DNA of 64,000 nt from Parundibacterium terreum (GCF_014636315.1 NZ_BMED01000001.1:1679941-1743940); one strand, 5' to 3'. Positions 34,039 through 43,704 are shown, numbered from the stretch's first letter. The notes: generated from the letters alone by a model not told the origin. Translations and numbers: made by a program.

Positions 34039-35256
34039 CTAGGTACCGGCAGCCGCTGGCGGCGCATCTGTTTGCTTCGGCTGTCCCAGCGACCAGCAGA
34101 AAAAGCTCAGACAGAGACCAGCCATAACGCCGCAAGCCAGTTTGAACGCACTTTCAAACAACACCGGCGCCACAAAACCGGACACCAGCGCAAACATGAA
34201 CATCTGTATGAAAGACTGCAGCGACGAGGCCAGGCCGCGGTTATCGGGAAAGTAGTTCATTGCAATGATGGTGATCGCAGGCGTAATCAGGGCCAGGCCG
34301 AACGCATAGATAAACAAAGGCAGGACAGCCCAAGGTACTTCGGCCGCAAACACGTAGTTGTAGCCGACATTGAGTACAGAAGCTGCCGCCATGATGCCGT
34401 AGCCGGCCAATATCATCGTTTTGGGCGTGTAGCGGGCCGCATGCTTGGCCGATATCGCCGAGCCCGTGACCATGCCGCTGATCAGCGGGATGAACAACCA
34501 GGCAAACGCTGTTTCTGGCTTGTGCAGGATATTCATCACGAAATTAGCGGCGGACCCGATGTATAGCGCAAAGCCGCTAAAACTCAGGCCTACTGCCAGA
34601 GCCAGCAGCAGGAAGCGGTGATGGCGCAGCACTTTCAGATAATTGGCGGCGATCACAACAGGATGGAAAGCGTGGCGCGACTTGGGCGGCAGGCTCTCCG
34701 GCAAGGCGCGATAGCAGACTACCAGCATCAATACGCCAAATGAAGTCAGGAACCAGAATATGGAGCGCCAGCCCAGGCTGACCTGCAGCCAGCCGCCGAG
34801 TATCGGCGCTATCGCGGGCGCCAGGCCAAACAGCATCATGATATGCGACAGCATGCGCTGCGCTTCTGCGCCGGCAAACTTGTCCTGCACGATCGCGCGG
34901 CTAACCACGGAACCGGCACCGGCAGCCAGGCCCTGGAATACGCGGCAGACCAGCAGCCAGCCAAAAGACGGCGCCATTGCGGCCCCCAGGGATGCCAGCG
35001 TATACACCACCAGCGATACCAGGATCACGGGACGGCGGCCAAAGGAATCCGACAGTGTTCCGTAGAACAGCATCATGAAGGCAAAGGTAAACAGAAACAG
35101 GCTCAGGCTTTGCTGCATCAGCAAGGGGCCAACCTCGAAGGCCTTCGAGATCGCCGGGAATGACGGCAAATAAGTATCGATAGCCAGCGGACCGACCATG
35201 GACAGGCCGGCCAGGATCAGGGTGAGAAAGCCATTATTATGGTTAGTGCGGTTCAT
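34039..35256 (-). CDS. MFS drug efflux protein, Bcr/CflA family
   Basis: A 405-residue, 12-helix exporter of the DHA1 Bcr/CflA family. DTYLPSFPAISKAF in loop 1-2, FYGTLSDSFGRRPVIL (MFS motif A) and RVFQGLAAGAGSVVSRAIVQD (motif C region) are diagnostic. Family members export bicyclomycin, chloramphenicol, sulfonamides or cysteine-pathway compounds. The start at 35256 (MNRTNH) follows GGAA; an upstream TTG was rejected. Single gene. Confidence 0.92.
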   Translation of the reverse strand: MNRTNHNNGFLTLILAGLSMVGPLAIDTYLPSFPAISKAFEVGPLLMQQSLSLFLFTFAFMMLFYGTLSDSFGRRPVILVSLVVYTLASLGAAMAPSFGWLLVCRVFQGLAAGAGSVVSRAIVQDKFAGAEAQRMLSHIMMLFGLAPAIAPILGGWLQVSLGWRSIFWFLTSFGVLMLVVCYRALPESLPPKSRHAFHPVVIAANYLKVLRHHRFLLLALAVGLSFSGFALYIGSAANFVMNILHKPETAFAWLFIPLISGMVTGSAISAKHAARYTPKTMILAGYGIMAAASVLNVGYNYVFAAEVPWAVLPLFIYAFGLALITPAITIIAMNYFPDNRGLASSLQSFIQMFMFALVSGFVAPVLFESAFKLACGVMAGLCLSFFCWSLGQPKQTDAPPAAAGT

Positions 35257-35440
35257 GCGTGATTCCAGATGCAAAACCCCAGATTTTACGCGAGGCCGCT
35301 ATTGGATGCCCGGAAAACGTCGAAATACACTTAGATGCCCGCCTGAAACATCTGGAAACAATTCTCGCGTCAACAGGAAAAAGGGCGCCGACGTTATAAG
35401 CTCACGTAGGACTGCTACGCTAACCTCAAAGGAATCCATC

Positions 35441-35665
35441 ATGAACAAACTGATCATCGCTCTCGTTGCCACTACTTTCACTATGGGCGCAGCTTTCGCA
35501 CAAACACCGGCAGCCAGCGCTCCGGCAGCGGCGACGGCAAGCGCAGCGGCTAGCACTGCAGCGTCCACACCAGAAAAAACTGTCAGCAAGAAAAAACACA
35601 GCAAACATAAAGCGGCCAAAGCTGCTGCATCTACAGAAGAAGCCAAAGCTGCTCCTGCAAAATAA
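35441..35665 (+). CDS. Small exported Ala/Lys-rich protein
   Basis: A 74-residue product: a signal peptide (MNKLIIALVATTFTMGAAFA) followed by a low-complexity Ala/Ser/Thr stretch and a Lys/His-rich tail (KKKHSKHKAAKAAAS). An AAAGGAA site precedes the start. Proteins of this build are common in Burkholderiales and unexplained; the basic tail could bind nucleic acids, lipopolysaccharide or metals. Own terminator downstream. Confidence 0.75.
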   Translation: MNKLIIALVATTFTMGAAFAQTPAASAPAAATASAAASTAASTPEKTVSKKKHSKHKAAKAAASTEEAKAAPAK

Positions 35666-35719
35666 GTCGTCAGCATTAAAGCCGGCCGGCATCGCCAGCC
35701 GGCAGCAGCAAGACCCGAA

Positions 35720-35752
35720 GGATACGGCCATTCGCGGCCGTATCCTTTTTTC
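35720..35752 (+). terminator. Rho-independent terminator of the small exported protein
   Basis: GGATACGGCC (35720-35729) pairs with GGCCGTATCC (35736-35745), then six T. Confidence 0.88.
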
Positions 35753-35865
35753 ATTTTCGCTTTCCAATCACGCCAGGGATGATGGCGGCGATGACAAACA
35801 CGAAAAATACAGTCAGAATAGCCTGGACCAAAGTATTCAAGAATCAAGGACTGGAAGAATTTTTC

Positions 35866-36387
35866 ATGCAGCTACGCACCGCAACCCTCTCTGACGCACT
35901 GGCTATCGCTTATCTTCACGCAGAAAACTGGCGCCTGATCTATCGCGGCATGCTGAGCGATGCCTATCTGGACCATGAGGTCCATGCTGAAAGGCTGGCA
36001 TCCTGGGAGGAGCGCCTGCGCTCCCCTGCAGAAAATCAATACATTGTGGTCGCGGAAGACCAGGGAATCGTGCGCGGATTTGCCTGCGCCTTTGCCAACG
36101 AACATCCGCAGTGGGGCCACTATCTGGACAACCTGCATGTAGCAGCCGACAGCAAGGGGCAAAATATAGGTGCCCGGCTGATGGCCGACGTAGCACGCTG
36201 GTGCAGCGGAATTGATGCTGCGCGTGGACTGTATCTGTGGGTAGCGGCTGCCAACCCCTCAGCCATCCGCTTTTATCAAAGGGTGGGCGGTGTCGCCGCC
36301 GATGACGAATTGTGGGAACCTCCGGGCGGCGGCCAGGTGCTGTGCCTGCGCTATACGTGGCCCGACATGGCTGTGCTGAAAGCATAA
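35866..36387 (+). CDS. GNAT-family N-acetyltransferase
   Basis: A 173-residue acetyltransferase. LDNLHVAADSKGQNIGARLM holds the acetyl-CoA-binding motif, with Gln-x-x-Gly-x-Gly/Ala spacing, and LWVAAANPSAIRFYQRVGG is the C-terminal signature. The N-terminus (MQLRTATLSDALAIAYLHAE) is a standard GNAT start, preceded by GGAAG. Substrate unknown; no operon partner. Confidence 0.88.
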   Translation: MQLRTATLSDALAIAYLHAENWRLIYRGMLSDAYLDHEVHAERLASWEERLRSPAENQYIVVAEDQGIVRGFACAFANEHPQWGHYLDNLHVAADSKGQNIGARLMADVARWCSGIDAARGLYLWVAAANPSAIRFYQRVGGVAADDELWEPPGGGQVLCLRYTWPDMAVLKA

Positions 36388-36412
36388 GCGGAGCATTTAG
36401 CTCCGCTCTTGT
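36387..36412 (+). terminator. Rho-independent terminator of the GNAT gene
   Basis: AGCGGAGC (36387-36394) pairs with GCTCCGCT (36400-36407), followed by CTTGTT; short and moderate. Confidence 0.6.
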
Positions 36413-36443
36413 TCTACTCAGCAATCCAGGGCTTGCACCCTGA

Positions 36444-37316
36444 TCAGGCGTGGCGCCTGTTCTTGCGATGCCGGCTTGCGTGCGCCACCACTTCCGGTTC
36501 AGGCTCGCCGCCGAGGAAGCGCCGTATGCTGGAAGCGTCGAACAAACGCGCAGAATTGGCTTTCGCATTCAACAGCACCAGCGTCGCATTCTTGCCAGCC
36601 GCCTTGATACGCATGATCAGGCAATTGCCGGCTTCATTGGTAAAGCCTGTTTTCGACAGGCCGATGTCCCAGCCCTTCTTGCCTACCAGGCGATTGGAAT
36701 TATGATATTCCACTTGGCGGCCATTGATATTAACGACCTCTCCACTATCGGTGGTGATACGCACGATGTCGGGATATCTGGACGCTGCCTCAGCCATTTT
36801 GGCCAGATCAACCGCATTGGATTTATTATTGGGAGACAGGCCGGTGGGCTCTTCTATCGCTGTATTGGCAAGTCCCAAGCCTTTGATCTTGGCCTGGACC
36901 GCCGTTAGGAAGGCGGCTTTTCCACCCGGATAGGTACGTGCCAGCGAAGCCGCAGCGCGATTGTCGGACGACATCAGCGCCAATTGCAGTACATCTTTTC
37001 TCGGCATGGTTGCACCGACCGGTACCCGCGACATGCTATGTTTTAGCATGTCGACATCTTCCTGTTCTATGTGGATAGCTTCGTTCATGTCAGGCTTGGC
37101 ATCCAGCACGACCATGGCTGTCATCAATTTGGTCAGCGATGCGATAGGCACAACTTCATTGGAATTCTTTTCCAGCAGGATTTTTCCAGTACCGTCTTCT
37201 ATCACCAGCGCATGGCTGGAACCTATGCGCGGCAATGCAGCGTAGCTGACGCTGGCAATACTGAACAAGGCGAGGCCGGCGACAAGGCCGGCGGCAATAA
37301 GGGGTTTCTTGAACAT
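36444..37316 (-). CDS. pbpG: D-Ala-D-Ala endopeptidase / PBP7-type penicillin-binding protein
   Basis: A 290-residue periplasmic peptidoglycan hydrolase of the S11 family. After a signal peptide (residues 1-27) the three active-site motifs are intact: Ser60-x-x-Lys63 in IASLTKLM, Ser117-Asp-Asn119 and Lys222-Thr-Gly in GLSKTGFTNEAG. The lack of the C-terminal membrane-anchoring domain of DacA/DacC fits PBP7 (PbpG), which cuts D-Ala-mDAP crosslinks. A Lys/Arg/His-rich tail (ASRHRKNRRHA) ends the protein. The start at 37316 was preferred over an upstream TTG. Confidence 0.9.
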   Translation of the reverse strand: MFKKPLIAAGLVAGLALFSIASVSYAALPRIGSSHALVIEDGTGKILLEKNSNEVVPIASLTKLMTAMVVLDAKPDMNEAIHIEQEDVDMLKHSMSRVPVGATMPRKDVLQLALMSSDNRAAASLARTYPGGKAAFLTAVQAKIKGLGLANTAIEEPTGLSPNNKSNAVDLAKMAEAASRYPDIVRITTDSGEVVNINGRQVEYHNSNRLVGKKGWDIGLSKTGFTNEAGNCLIMRIKAAGKNATLVLLNAKANSARLFDASSIRRFLGGEPEPEVVAHASRHRKNRRHA

Positions 37317-37610
37317 GGGACGCAAATGCTTACCAGTATGCGGATTTCAAGGGCAATCCGCTAACAATCAAAAGATAAAAACACATTCCGCCGGAACGCA
37401 TTTTTCAATAGGCTGGAAGCTTAACAGTTTCCATGCTCAACTGCTCGATTTGAATAAAAAATTATGAGCAATTTGGTATCTCAAGAAAACTGATTGGCGT
37501 TTTCATATAAATCCATAGGCATGTAAATCCCAATGCATCATAAAATGACATTTTTATTATCCGATGCAGCGTAGCGATGCCGTCCGCACGCCGCAGCAAG
37601 AACGAATCCC

Positions 37611-38042
37611 ATGACAGATACTGCCAAGCTCAGCAAAAAAGATATTGAGGCTTTGTCGGAGTTCCGTTATCAGCTACGACGCTTCCTGCGCTTTAGCGAA
37701 GACATCGCGCAAGGTGAAGGTTTAACTCCTCTGCAATATCAATTGCTGTTGCATATTAAGGGTTATCCTGGCCGCGAACATGCAAGCATAGGCGAGCTGG
37801 CCGAGCGCCTGCAGTCGCAACACCACGGCGTTGTGGCATTGGTGACGCGTTGCGAGAAAGCAGGCTTGGTGACACGTTCCCCGGGAAGCACGGACCGTCG
37901 GCAAGTTGAGGTCAGCCTCACTCCACTGGGCCAGCAATGCGTAGCCCGCCTCGCGGAAAAGCATCACCAGGAGCTGAATTCCCTGTCCAAAGTATTCAAG
38001 GTAGCGAACATTTCCGCTTTTAATGACAGAAACGAACTGTAA
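37611..38042 (+). CDS. MarR-family transcriptional regulator
   Basis: A 143-residue winged-helix regulator. LTPLQYQLLLHIKGYPG, the recognition helix region LAERLQSQHHGVVALVTRCE and the wing GLVTRSPGSTDRRQVEVSLT are clear MarR features. No obvious target gene adjoins it: the neighbours are convergent or transcribed away. Ribosome binding site weak. Ligand unknown. Confidence 0.88.
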   Translation: MTDTAKLSKKDIEALSEFRYQLRRFLRFSEDIAQGEGLTPLQYQLLLHIKGYPGREHASIGELAERLQSQHHGVVALVTRCEKAGLVTRSPGSTDRRQVEVSLTPLGQQCVARLAEKHHQELNSLSKVFKVANISAFNDRNEL

Positions 38043-38084
38043 GCCTGGCGCGCAAGGGCAACTACAAAGCGGCGCAAAATGCTG

Positions 38085-39251
38085 TCATCCGGCTATGGAA
38101 GAAGCCAGGCTTTCCACTTCAGCACTGCGGCTAGACCGGCTATTGCTGGAATAAAAGCGATCGCGCAGATTCATGAAAGGCGTTTCGACCAGCATATATA
38201 GGAGCCAGCCCGCAAACACGCTGGCAAGCATCATGATTGCTATCCCCGTTGCCGAATTGACGCTGATGCCCTGCTCTTGCAAAGGAGCTTGAAGCATGTG
38301 CATCAGGGGTTTATGCACCAGATAAAGCGCGTACGACCACAGTGCGAGGGAGGCGGCGCCGGGAACGCGTATCCTGTGCAACAGAGAACAAGGGCTCAGT
38401 GCCGACAGGCACAGAAAAGCAAAACCGACAGAAAGCAAGGTGTAGCCGAACGTGCCGGTAACAAAGGTGTAACCCTGGCCTTCGATATAGTTATATTCCA
38501 GAAAAAGGCCAAAGGCGATCGCGAGCACTGCTAAACCAGCAGCCATGGATAGACGGTATTTTTCAAGCAAACCCTTCCAGATGGGCTCATGGAAATTCTT
38601 TAGCATGGCCAGTGCAACACCCGGCAATAATTCATCAAAGCGACTGAAGCTCGCATAATAAACATGCGTGTAATAGGAACGGACATCGTTGGCATACAAA
38701 GTCCAAAAATAAGCCCGGATCGCCATGCCTGCCAGCATGGTGGCAATTAGCAGGCCCCATGCCGATCGCATCGACAGCCTGAATCTGGCAAACAATAAGG
38801 CCAGCACCGGGAGTATCAGGTAAAACTGCTCTTCTATGCACAATGACCATGCCTGGGAAAAGGCACTGCCGGATTTCAGGCCCAGGTTTTGTGTGAATGT
38901 CAGGAATTTCCACAGCGGGGTAACTGGATTGCCACCCATCGCCAGCGGGAATATGAAGTAGAGCGCCAGCACCACATAATAATTCGGCAGCGTGCGCAAG
39001 AACCGGCGGATATAAAACAGCTTCAGCGAGAGCTGCTGTCCTGACTTGAGCGCCGAGAATATCTGGTTGCCGATCAGGTAGCCGCTCAGCACAAAGAACA
39101 AATCTACGCCGGCCCAGCCTATCTCACTCAATACTCCGAAGTTGGCATTGCTGCTGACGAATTTCATGTAGTGGTACATCAGCACCAGCAAAATGGCGAT
39201 CGCCCTCAATGTATCGAGACCATTCAAGCGGGAGGCATGGGCTTGCTTCAT
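38085..39251 (-). CDS. Acyltransferase family 3 (OafA/YrhL-like) membrane protein
   Basis: A 388-residue integral membrane acyltransferase with about ten helices. The N-terminal LDTLRAIAILLVLMYHYMKF carries the Arg and His of the family, and GWAGVDLFFVLSGYLIGNQ and SLCIEEQFYLILPVLALL are diagnostic. Such enzymes O-acetylate surface or secreted sugars. No polysaccharide gene cluster adjoins it, so the acceptor is unknown. Confidence 0.92.
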   Translation of the reverse strand: MKQAHASRLNGLDTLRAIAILLVLMYHYMKFVSSNANFGVLSEIGWAGVDLFFVLSGYLIGNQIFSALKSGQQLSLKLFYIRRFLRTLPNYYVVLALYFIFPLAMGGNPVTPLWKFLTFTQNLGLKSGSAFSQAWSLCIEEQFYLILPVLALLFARFRLSMRSAWGLLIATMLAGMAIRAYFWTLYANDVRSYYTHVYYASFSRFDELLPGVALAMLKNFHEPIWKGLLEKYRLSMAAGLAVLAIAFGLFLEYNYIEGQGYTFVTGTFGYTLLSVGFAFLCLSALSPCSLLHRIRVPGAASLALWSYALYLVHKPLMHMLQAPLQEQGISVNSATGIAIMMLASVFAGWLLYMLVETPFMNLRDRFYSSNSRSSRSAEVESLASSIAG

Positions 39252-39377
39252 AAACGCAGCTCTTCAAGAAAAATCAAGGAGGCCTATGATGCATTTTTGT
39301 ACAGTGATTTACAAGATGCCTCTATCAAGTATTTCACAGCATGCGTCTTGTAGCTTCACCCGCTATCGTTCTCAATT

Positions 39378-40697
39378 TCATGCTGTCAGCCAGTGGGTCA
39401 GGCTATAAATCAACAAACCCACCAGGCCGCCTACCAGCGTACCGTTGATACGGATAAATTGCAGGTCCGGTCCCAAGGCCAGCTCTATCCTTCCCGTCAT
39501 TTCCTCTTTCGACCATTTGTCGATTTCCTGTGTAATGAAAGCGGCGACCTTGCTCCTGTATTTATCGACCAGAGGAGGTATGTTATTCAGGATTTTTTCG
39601 TTGATCCAGCTTTGCAGACCCGCATCGCCGGCCAGTTTGCGGCCGAGATTCAAGGCCATTTCGCTTAGATAGGCCGCTGTCGCCGAATCCTGGCGCTGTA
39701 TGTCTTCCAGCATCTTCGCCTTGGCTTCATCCCATAGCTGTTCCAGGTAATGATTCAGTTGAGCGTCATTCAGCAGCTCTTGCTTGGCCTGGTCTATCTT
39801 GCTGCGCCAGGCGGGATCGGCCTTCAGATGCAAGATGAAGTCGCTGACGTAGACATCGAATTGCGTCCGCCACGGATGTTCAGCATCGGCCTGCACCTCC
39901 GCAGCTTTAGCCTGCAGGCTATTGACCATGCGCACCACCGCACGTGCTGCCAGGCTGCGCATCGTGCCGCCCACTTCAATACCGAGGATTTTCACGCTAT
40001 CCAGATCCAGCACCTCGCTGATCAGGGCCAGCAATTTGTCCTGGCTCTCCGGCTTGTCCAGTTTTTCCGCCATCGCCTGCAAGACTGTGTCCAGCAAGCG
40101 CTGATGCCGCTTTTCTTCAACCATCGCATGCAATACATCGCCCGCAACGCTGGAGATGTCCATGCTATCCAGCCTCTTCCTGATGTTGTCGCGAACAAAA
40201 CGGCGCATACCCGCATCATCCAGCGCAGCGATCACCATGGCACCCGCTTCAGCAGCCAGCTTGCCCAGCTTTGCGCCGCTATCCGGCTGTATCAGCCAAC
40301 TTGCCAGCTTGCCCGCAGGATCGGCTTCCCTGACGCGATGAACGATGCCATCGACCGTCACAAAGTGAGTTGTAATGAAATTACCTATGTTTTTGGCGAT
40401 TTCCTGTTTGCTGTTCGGGATGATCGCGGTATGCCAGATCGGCAGTCCCAGAGGGTGGCGAAACAGGGCGACAACGGCAAACCAGTCGGCAATTGCCCCT
40501 ATCATTGCAGCCTCTGCAAAGGCAGATACATAAGCCCACATCGCATATTTTTTAAGCAATATTTGTGCAGTGCAATATAAAATAACGGCAGCCATGAAAA
40601 AGCCCAGCGCAATCGCCTTCATTTTGCGCAGGCGCTGCTCCCGCATGGCGACCTGTATCGATTCCAGGTCTATCCGCAAGCTGTCTTCACTATTCAT
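39378..40697 (-). CDS. DUF445 (YjiN-like) membrane-anchored protein
   Basis: A 439-residue protein with an N-terminal hydrophobic pair (AIALGFFMAAVILYCTAQILL and VSAFAEAAMIGAIADWFAVV), the DUF445 motif ADWFAVVALFRHPLGLPIWH and IIPNSKQEIAKNIGNFI, a long helical middle part and a C-terminal hydrophobic segment (INGTLVGGLVGLLIYSL). Function unknown; the family is widespread in bacteria. Ribosome binding site weak. Single gene. Confidence 0.88.
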   Translation of the reverse strand: MNSEDSLRIDLESIQVAMREQRLRKMKAIALGFFMAAVILYCTAQILLKKYAMWAYVSAFAEAAMIGAIADWFAVVALFRHPLGLPIWHTAIIPNSKQEIAKNIGNFITTHFVTVDGIVHRVREADPAGKLASWLIQPDSGAKLGKLAAEAGAMVIAALDDAGMRRFVRDNIRKRLDSMDISSVAGDVLHAMVEEKRHQRLLDTVLQAMAEKLDKPESQDKLLALISEVLDLDSVKILGIEVGGTMRSLAARAVVRMVNSLQAKAAEVQADAEHPWRTQFDVYVSDFILHLKADPAWRSKIDQAKQELLNDAQLNHYLEQLWDEAKAKMLEDIQRQDSATAAYLSEMALNLGRKLAGDAGLQSWINEKILNNIPPLVDKYRSKVAAFITQEIDKWSKEEMTGRIELALGPDLQFIRINGTLVGGLVGLLIYSLTHWLTA

Positions 40698-40714
40698 TTA
40701 ATCTTTCAAAATAG

Positions 40715-40745
40715 TTCTTTATAGAAATAAAATTTCCATAAAGAA
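40715..40745. repeat. AT-rich inverted repeat upstream of DUF445
   Basis: TTCTTTAT (40715-40722) pairs with ATAAAGAA (40738-40745) across 15 AT-rich bases. It lies in the 308-base divergent spacer shared with the nuclease gene. Confidence 0.35.
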
Positions 40746-40939
40746 ATTTTAAACCAAACTAAATTAAATCCATTCGCTTCGCCGGGTGCCCGCCCACTTA
40801 TGGGCCGACTTAGAAAAGATAACCTGGCGAGCATTTTTTTGGTGCAAGCTGCTCTGCTGCAGTGCAAAAATAATACTCTTGTTGCTGAAATAATACGCAA
40901 GCGCAAACGATTGCTATTGTCCGATTGAAAATGACGAAA

Positions 40940-40973
40940 TGGTCATGCTATTGTCATTTGGCAAACCTAGAAT
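40940..40973 (+). promoter_or_regulatory. Probable Pho box and -10 of the extracellular nuclease gene
   Basis: TGGTCAT (40940-40946), four bases, then TTGTCAT (40951-40957) match the PhoB repeat CTGTCAT-4-CTGTCAT at the usual 11-base period. Ten bases after it comes TAGAAT (40968-40973), the spacing expected when PhoB replaces the -35 contact. The start codon is 33 bases beyond the -10. An alternative sigma-70 reading is TTGAAA (40925-40930), 18 bases, TATTGT (40949-40954). Confidence 0.6.
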
Positions 40974-41005
40974 CACCTGTTTGCACCACCACAACGGGAG
41001 AAAAC

Positions 41006-43690
41006 ATGATGAAGCAATGGAGTAGCCGCGCGAACCTCGCGGGGCTGGTAATAGTTTCAAGTTTTGCCATATTATTGGCAGGCTGCGGCGGTAGCAATAC
41101 CGCTGACGGAGAAACCGCACGCAACTCGACGGCGCTGTTGCTTGTTCCGCCAGGAGCACTGCCTGCTTGTCCTGCCGCTCCCAACACATTGCGTAATATT
41201 GACGTTATCCAGGGCAGCGGCGCTACCAGCGCCTACGCAGGACAAACGACAACCGTACGCGGTGTTGTGGTTGGTGACTTCCAGGCAGCCAATCAGCTCA
41301 AGGGCTTCTATATCCAGCAACCGGTTCCCGACAGCGATCCTAAAACTTCCGAGGGTATCTTTGTCTATGCACCAGGCAATACCGTCACAGTCAAACTCGG
41401 CGACTATGTGCAAGTCAGCGGTACCGTGCAGGAATATAAAGCTGCAGCCACCGATACTGAAAGCACGACTCAAGTCAGCCTGCTGACCGAAGTGTCTGTT
41501 TGCGGCAAAGGACCTACTATCCTGCCGGTCACCGTCAGCCTGCCGGTTGCAAACCCGTCCGATCTGCGCGCCTATGAAGGCATGCTGGTCAAATTTACCC
41601 AAACCCTGACCGTCAGCGACGTACACAGTCTCGGCCAGTATGGCGAGATCGTGCTGGCACCAAGCCGCATGTTTACTCCATACAGCAACCCAACCAGCAA
41701 TGACTCCGCAGCGAATGCGGCACTCAATGCCCGTTCCAGCATCGTGCTGGACGACGGCTCTTCGCCGGCCAACCCTAATCCTATTCCCTACCTGTCTGCC
41801 AGCGACAAAACCGGTACCCGGCGCGTCGGCGACACAGTGCAAAATGTTCAGGGGATTATGACATATGGTTTCGGCAGCTATGTGGTGCAACCCACGCAGC
41901 AGGCAACATTCACAGCCAGCAATCCACGCCCTGTCGCGCCGAATGCGGTGGGCGGGACCTTGCGTGCAGGCAGCCTGAATGTGCTGAACTACTTCACGAC
42001 ATTGAACAAGCGCGGCGCCAATACTGCGCTGGAATTGCAGCGTCAGCGCGACAAGCTGGTGATGACTATCACTGGCCTGAACGCTGATGTGCTGGGCCTG
42101 ATGGAAATAGAGAACAATGCCACAACATCCATTGGCGACCTGGTAGCAGCAGTCAATGCCAAGCTGGGTGCCAATACCTACAGCTTTATCAACAGCGGCC
42201 AGCCGGGTACGGATGAAATCAAGGTTGCTATCATCTACAAGCCCAGCGCCGTCACTCCTATCGGTAACGCGAAAGTGCCGACCGATCCAGGCTTCTCGGT
42301 GGATGGCGGCTTGCGTCCGCCAGTTGCACAGCGTTTTGCTGCCAACAGCAATAACGGCAATTTCTGGTTTGTGGTCAACCACCTGAAGAGCAAAGGTTCT
42401 TGCCCAAGCAGCGCCACCAGCCCCGACCAAGATTACGGCCAGGGATGCTGGAACGCATCACGCGTCGTACAGGCTGCGGCCCTGAAAAATTGGGTATCCA
42501 CATTGGTTTCCAGCTCCGGTGAGCAGGATGTACTGATGGTCGGCGATTACAATGCCTACCTGAACGAAGACCCTATCGCTTCCATTGAAGCCGGCGGCTT
42601 TGAAGAGCTGACACGCCGCGTGCCCGCACAGGATCGTTACTCCTTCATCTTTGACGGCCAGTCCGGCGTGCTGGACCATGCTTTTGCCAGCGGCAGCATG
42701 AAATCACAGGTCACCGGCATCACGATCTGGCATGTCAATTCTGACGAACCGGAAGTACTGGACTACAACACCGAGTTCAAGACTGATGACCGTTATGATG
42801 TCACTCCTTACCGTTCTTCCGATCACGACCCGGTGCTGGTGGGCCTGACCCTGAATGCGGACCCTGCAGTAATCGCACCAACCCTGAACGCAGTATTACC
42901 TTCCATCGGCCAGGCCGGCACGGCAACCACGATTACAGGCATCACTGCTGCCGTCGCAAATGGCACGGGCACTCCTTCGTTGACGGTTGATTGGGGTGAC
43001 GGAACTGGCCCGCAAGCCTTGGCAGCCAATGCAAGCACAGCGAGCAAGACCTATGCATCAGCAGGTACCTACGCCATCAAGCTGGTGCTGACCGATGGTA
43101 ACGGCGTCACTGCAGAATTGTCTGCGCCAGTCACCATCAGTCCGCCAGCAGGCCCGGGGCCTGGCGATAGTGCCGAGCTGTTTTTCAGCGAATATGCAGA
43201 AGGTTCCAGCAACAACAAGGCCATAGAAATCTACAATCCGACAGCAGCCAGCGTGGACCTCAGCATTTACAAGGTCAAGCTGTATGCCAACGGTGCGGTC
43301 AGCCCTACGACGACATTCAATCTGACAGGAACGATACCGGCAGGCGCAACACTGACCTTGTACAACTCCCAAACTGCGGCAGCCAGAATAGCTGAAATCC
43401 AGGGAACCAAGCTAACCAGCGGTGTGGTCAACTTTAACGGCGACGATGCTGTCACTCTGGAGAAAAACGGCAGCGTTGTAGATGCCTTTGGACAGGTTGG
43501 ATTCCAGCCTGCAGGCGGAGCATGGACATCGCCAAGCAATGCCGCTGTCACTACCATCAACAAAACCCTGCGCCGCAAGAGTGGAATTGTTCACGGCAGC
43601 ATTCCATCTGCGCGCCCTGCAGTCTGGGACCCTGCCCTGGAATGGGATGTGTATGACCATGATACCTTTACCGGTTTTGGCCAGCGCTAA
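41006..43690 (+). CDS. Large secreted/lipoprotein endonuclease, ExeM/NucH type
   Basis: An 894-residue exported nuclease. The N-terminus carries a lipobox (AILLAGC), so it may be lipidated. An OB-fold-like domain lies near residues 75-200. The endonuclease/exonuclease/phosphatase domain covers about 310-615, with the metal Glu in LGLMEIENN, VGDYNAYLNEDP and the catalytic SSDHDPVLVG near residue 605. A PKD-like domain (VDWGDGTGP) follows, then a lamin-tail domain at about 720-845 (LFFSEYAEGSSNNKAIEIYNP). This architecture degrades extracellular DNA for phosphate, carbon or biofilm control. The start at 41006 follows GGGAG. A Pho box upstream suggests induction by phosphate shortage. Confidence 0.9.
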   Translation: MMKQWSSRANLAGLVIVSSFAILLAGCGGSNTADGETARNSTALLLVPPGALPACPAAPNTLRNIDVIQGSGATSAYAGQTTTVRGVVVGDFQAANQLKGFYIQQPVPDSDPKTSEGIFVYAPGNTVTVKLGDYVQVSGTVQEYKAAATDTESTTQVSLLTEVSVCGKGPTILPVTVSLPVANPSDLRAYEGMLVKFTQTLTVSDVHSLGQYGEIVLAPSRMFTPYSNPTSNDSAANAALNARSSIVLDDGSSPANPNPIPYLSASDKTGTRRVGDTVQNVQGIMTYGFGSYVVQPTQQATFTASNPRPVAPNAVGGTLRAGSLNVLNYFTTLNKRGANTALELQRQRDKLVMTITGLNADVLGLMEIENNATTSIGDLVAAVNAKLGANTYSFINSGQPGTDEIKVAIIYKPSAVTPIGNAKVPTDPGFSVDGGLRPPVAQRFAANSNNGNFWFVVNHLKSKGSCPSSATSPDQDYGQGCWNASRVVQAAALKNWVSTLVSSSGEQDVLMVGDYNAYLNEDPIASIEAGGFEELTRRVPAQDRYSFIFDGQSGVLDHAFASGSMKSQVTGITIWHVNSDEPEVLDYNTEFKTDDRYDVTPYRSSDHDPVLVGLTLNADPAVIAPTLNAVLPSIGQAGTATTITGITAAVANGTGTPSLTVDWGDGTGPQALAANASTASKTYASAGTYAIKLVLTDGNGVTAELSAPVTISPPAGPGPGDSAELFFSEYAEGSSNNKAIEIYNPTAASVDLSIYKVKLYANGAVSPTTTFNLTGTIPAGATLTLYNSQTAAARIAEIQGTKLTSGVVNFNGDDAVTLEKNGSVVDAFGQVGFQPAGGAWTSPSNAAVTTINKTLRRKSGIVHGSIPSARPAVWDPALEWDVYDHDTFTGFGQR

Positions 43691-43704
43691 GTAAATAAAG
43701 AGGC

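Noticed and set aside
35198-35440. Long N-terminal extension of the small Ala/Lys-rich protein
   Set aside because: The signal peptide starts at 35441 right after AAAGGAA; the upstream frame overlaps the divergent MFS gene.
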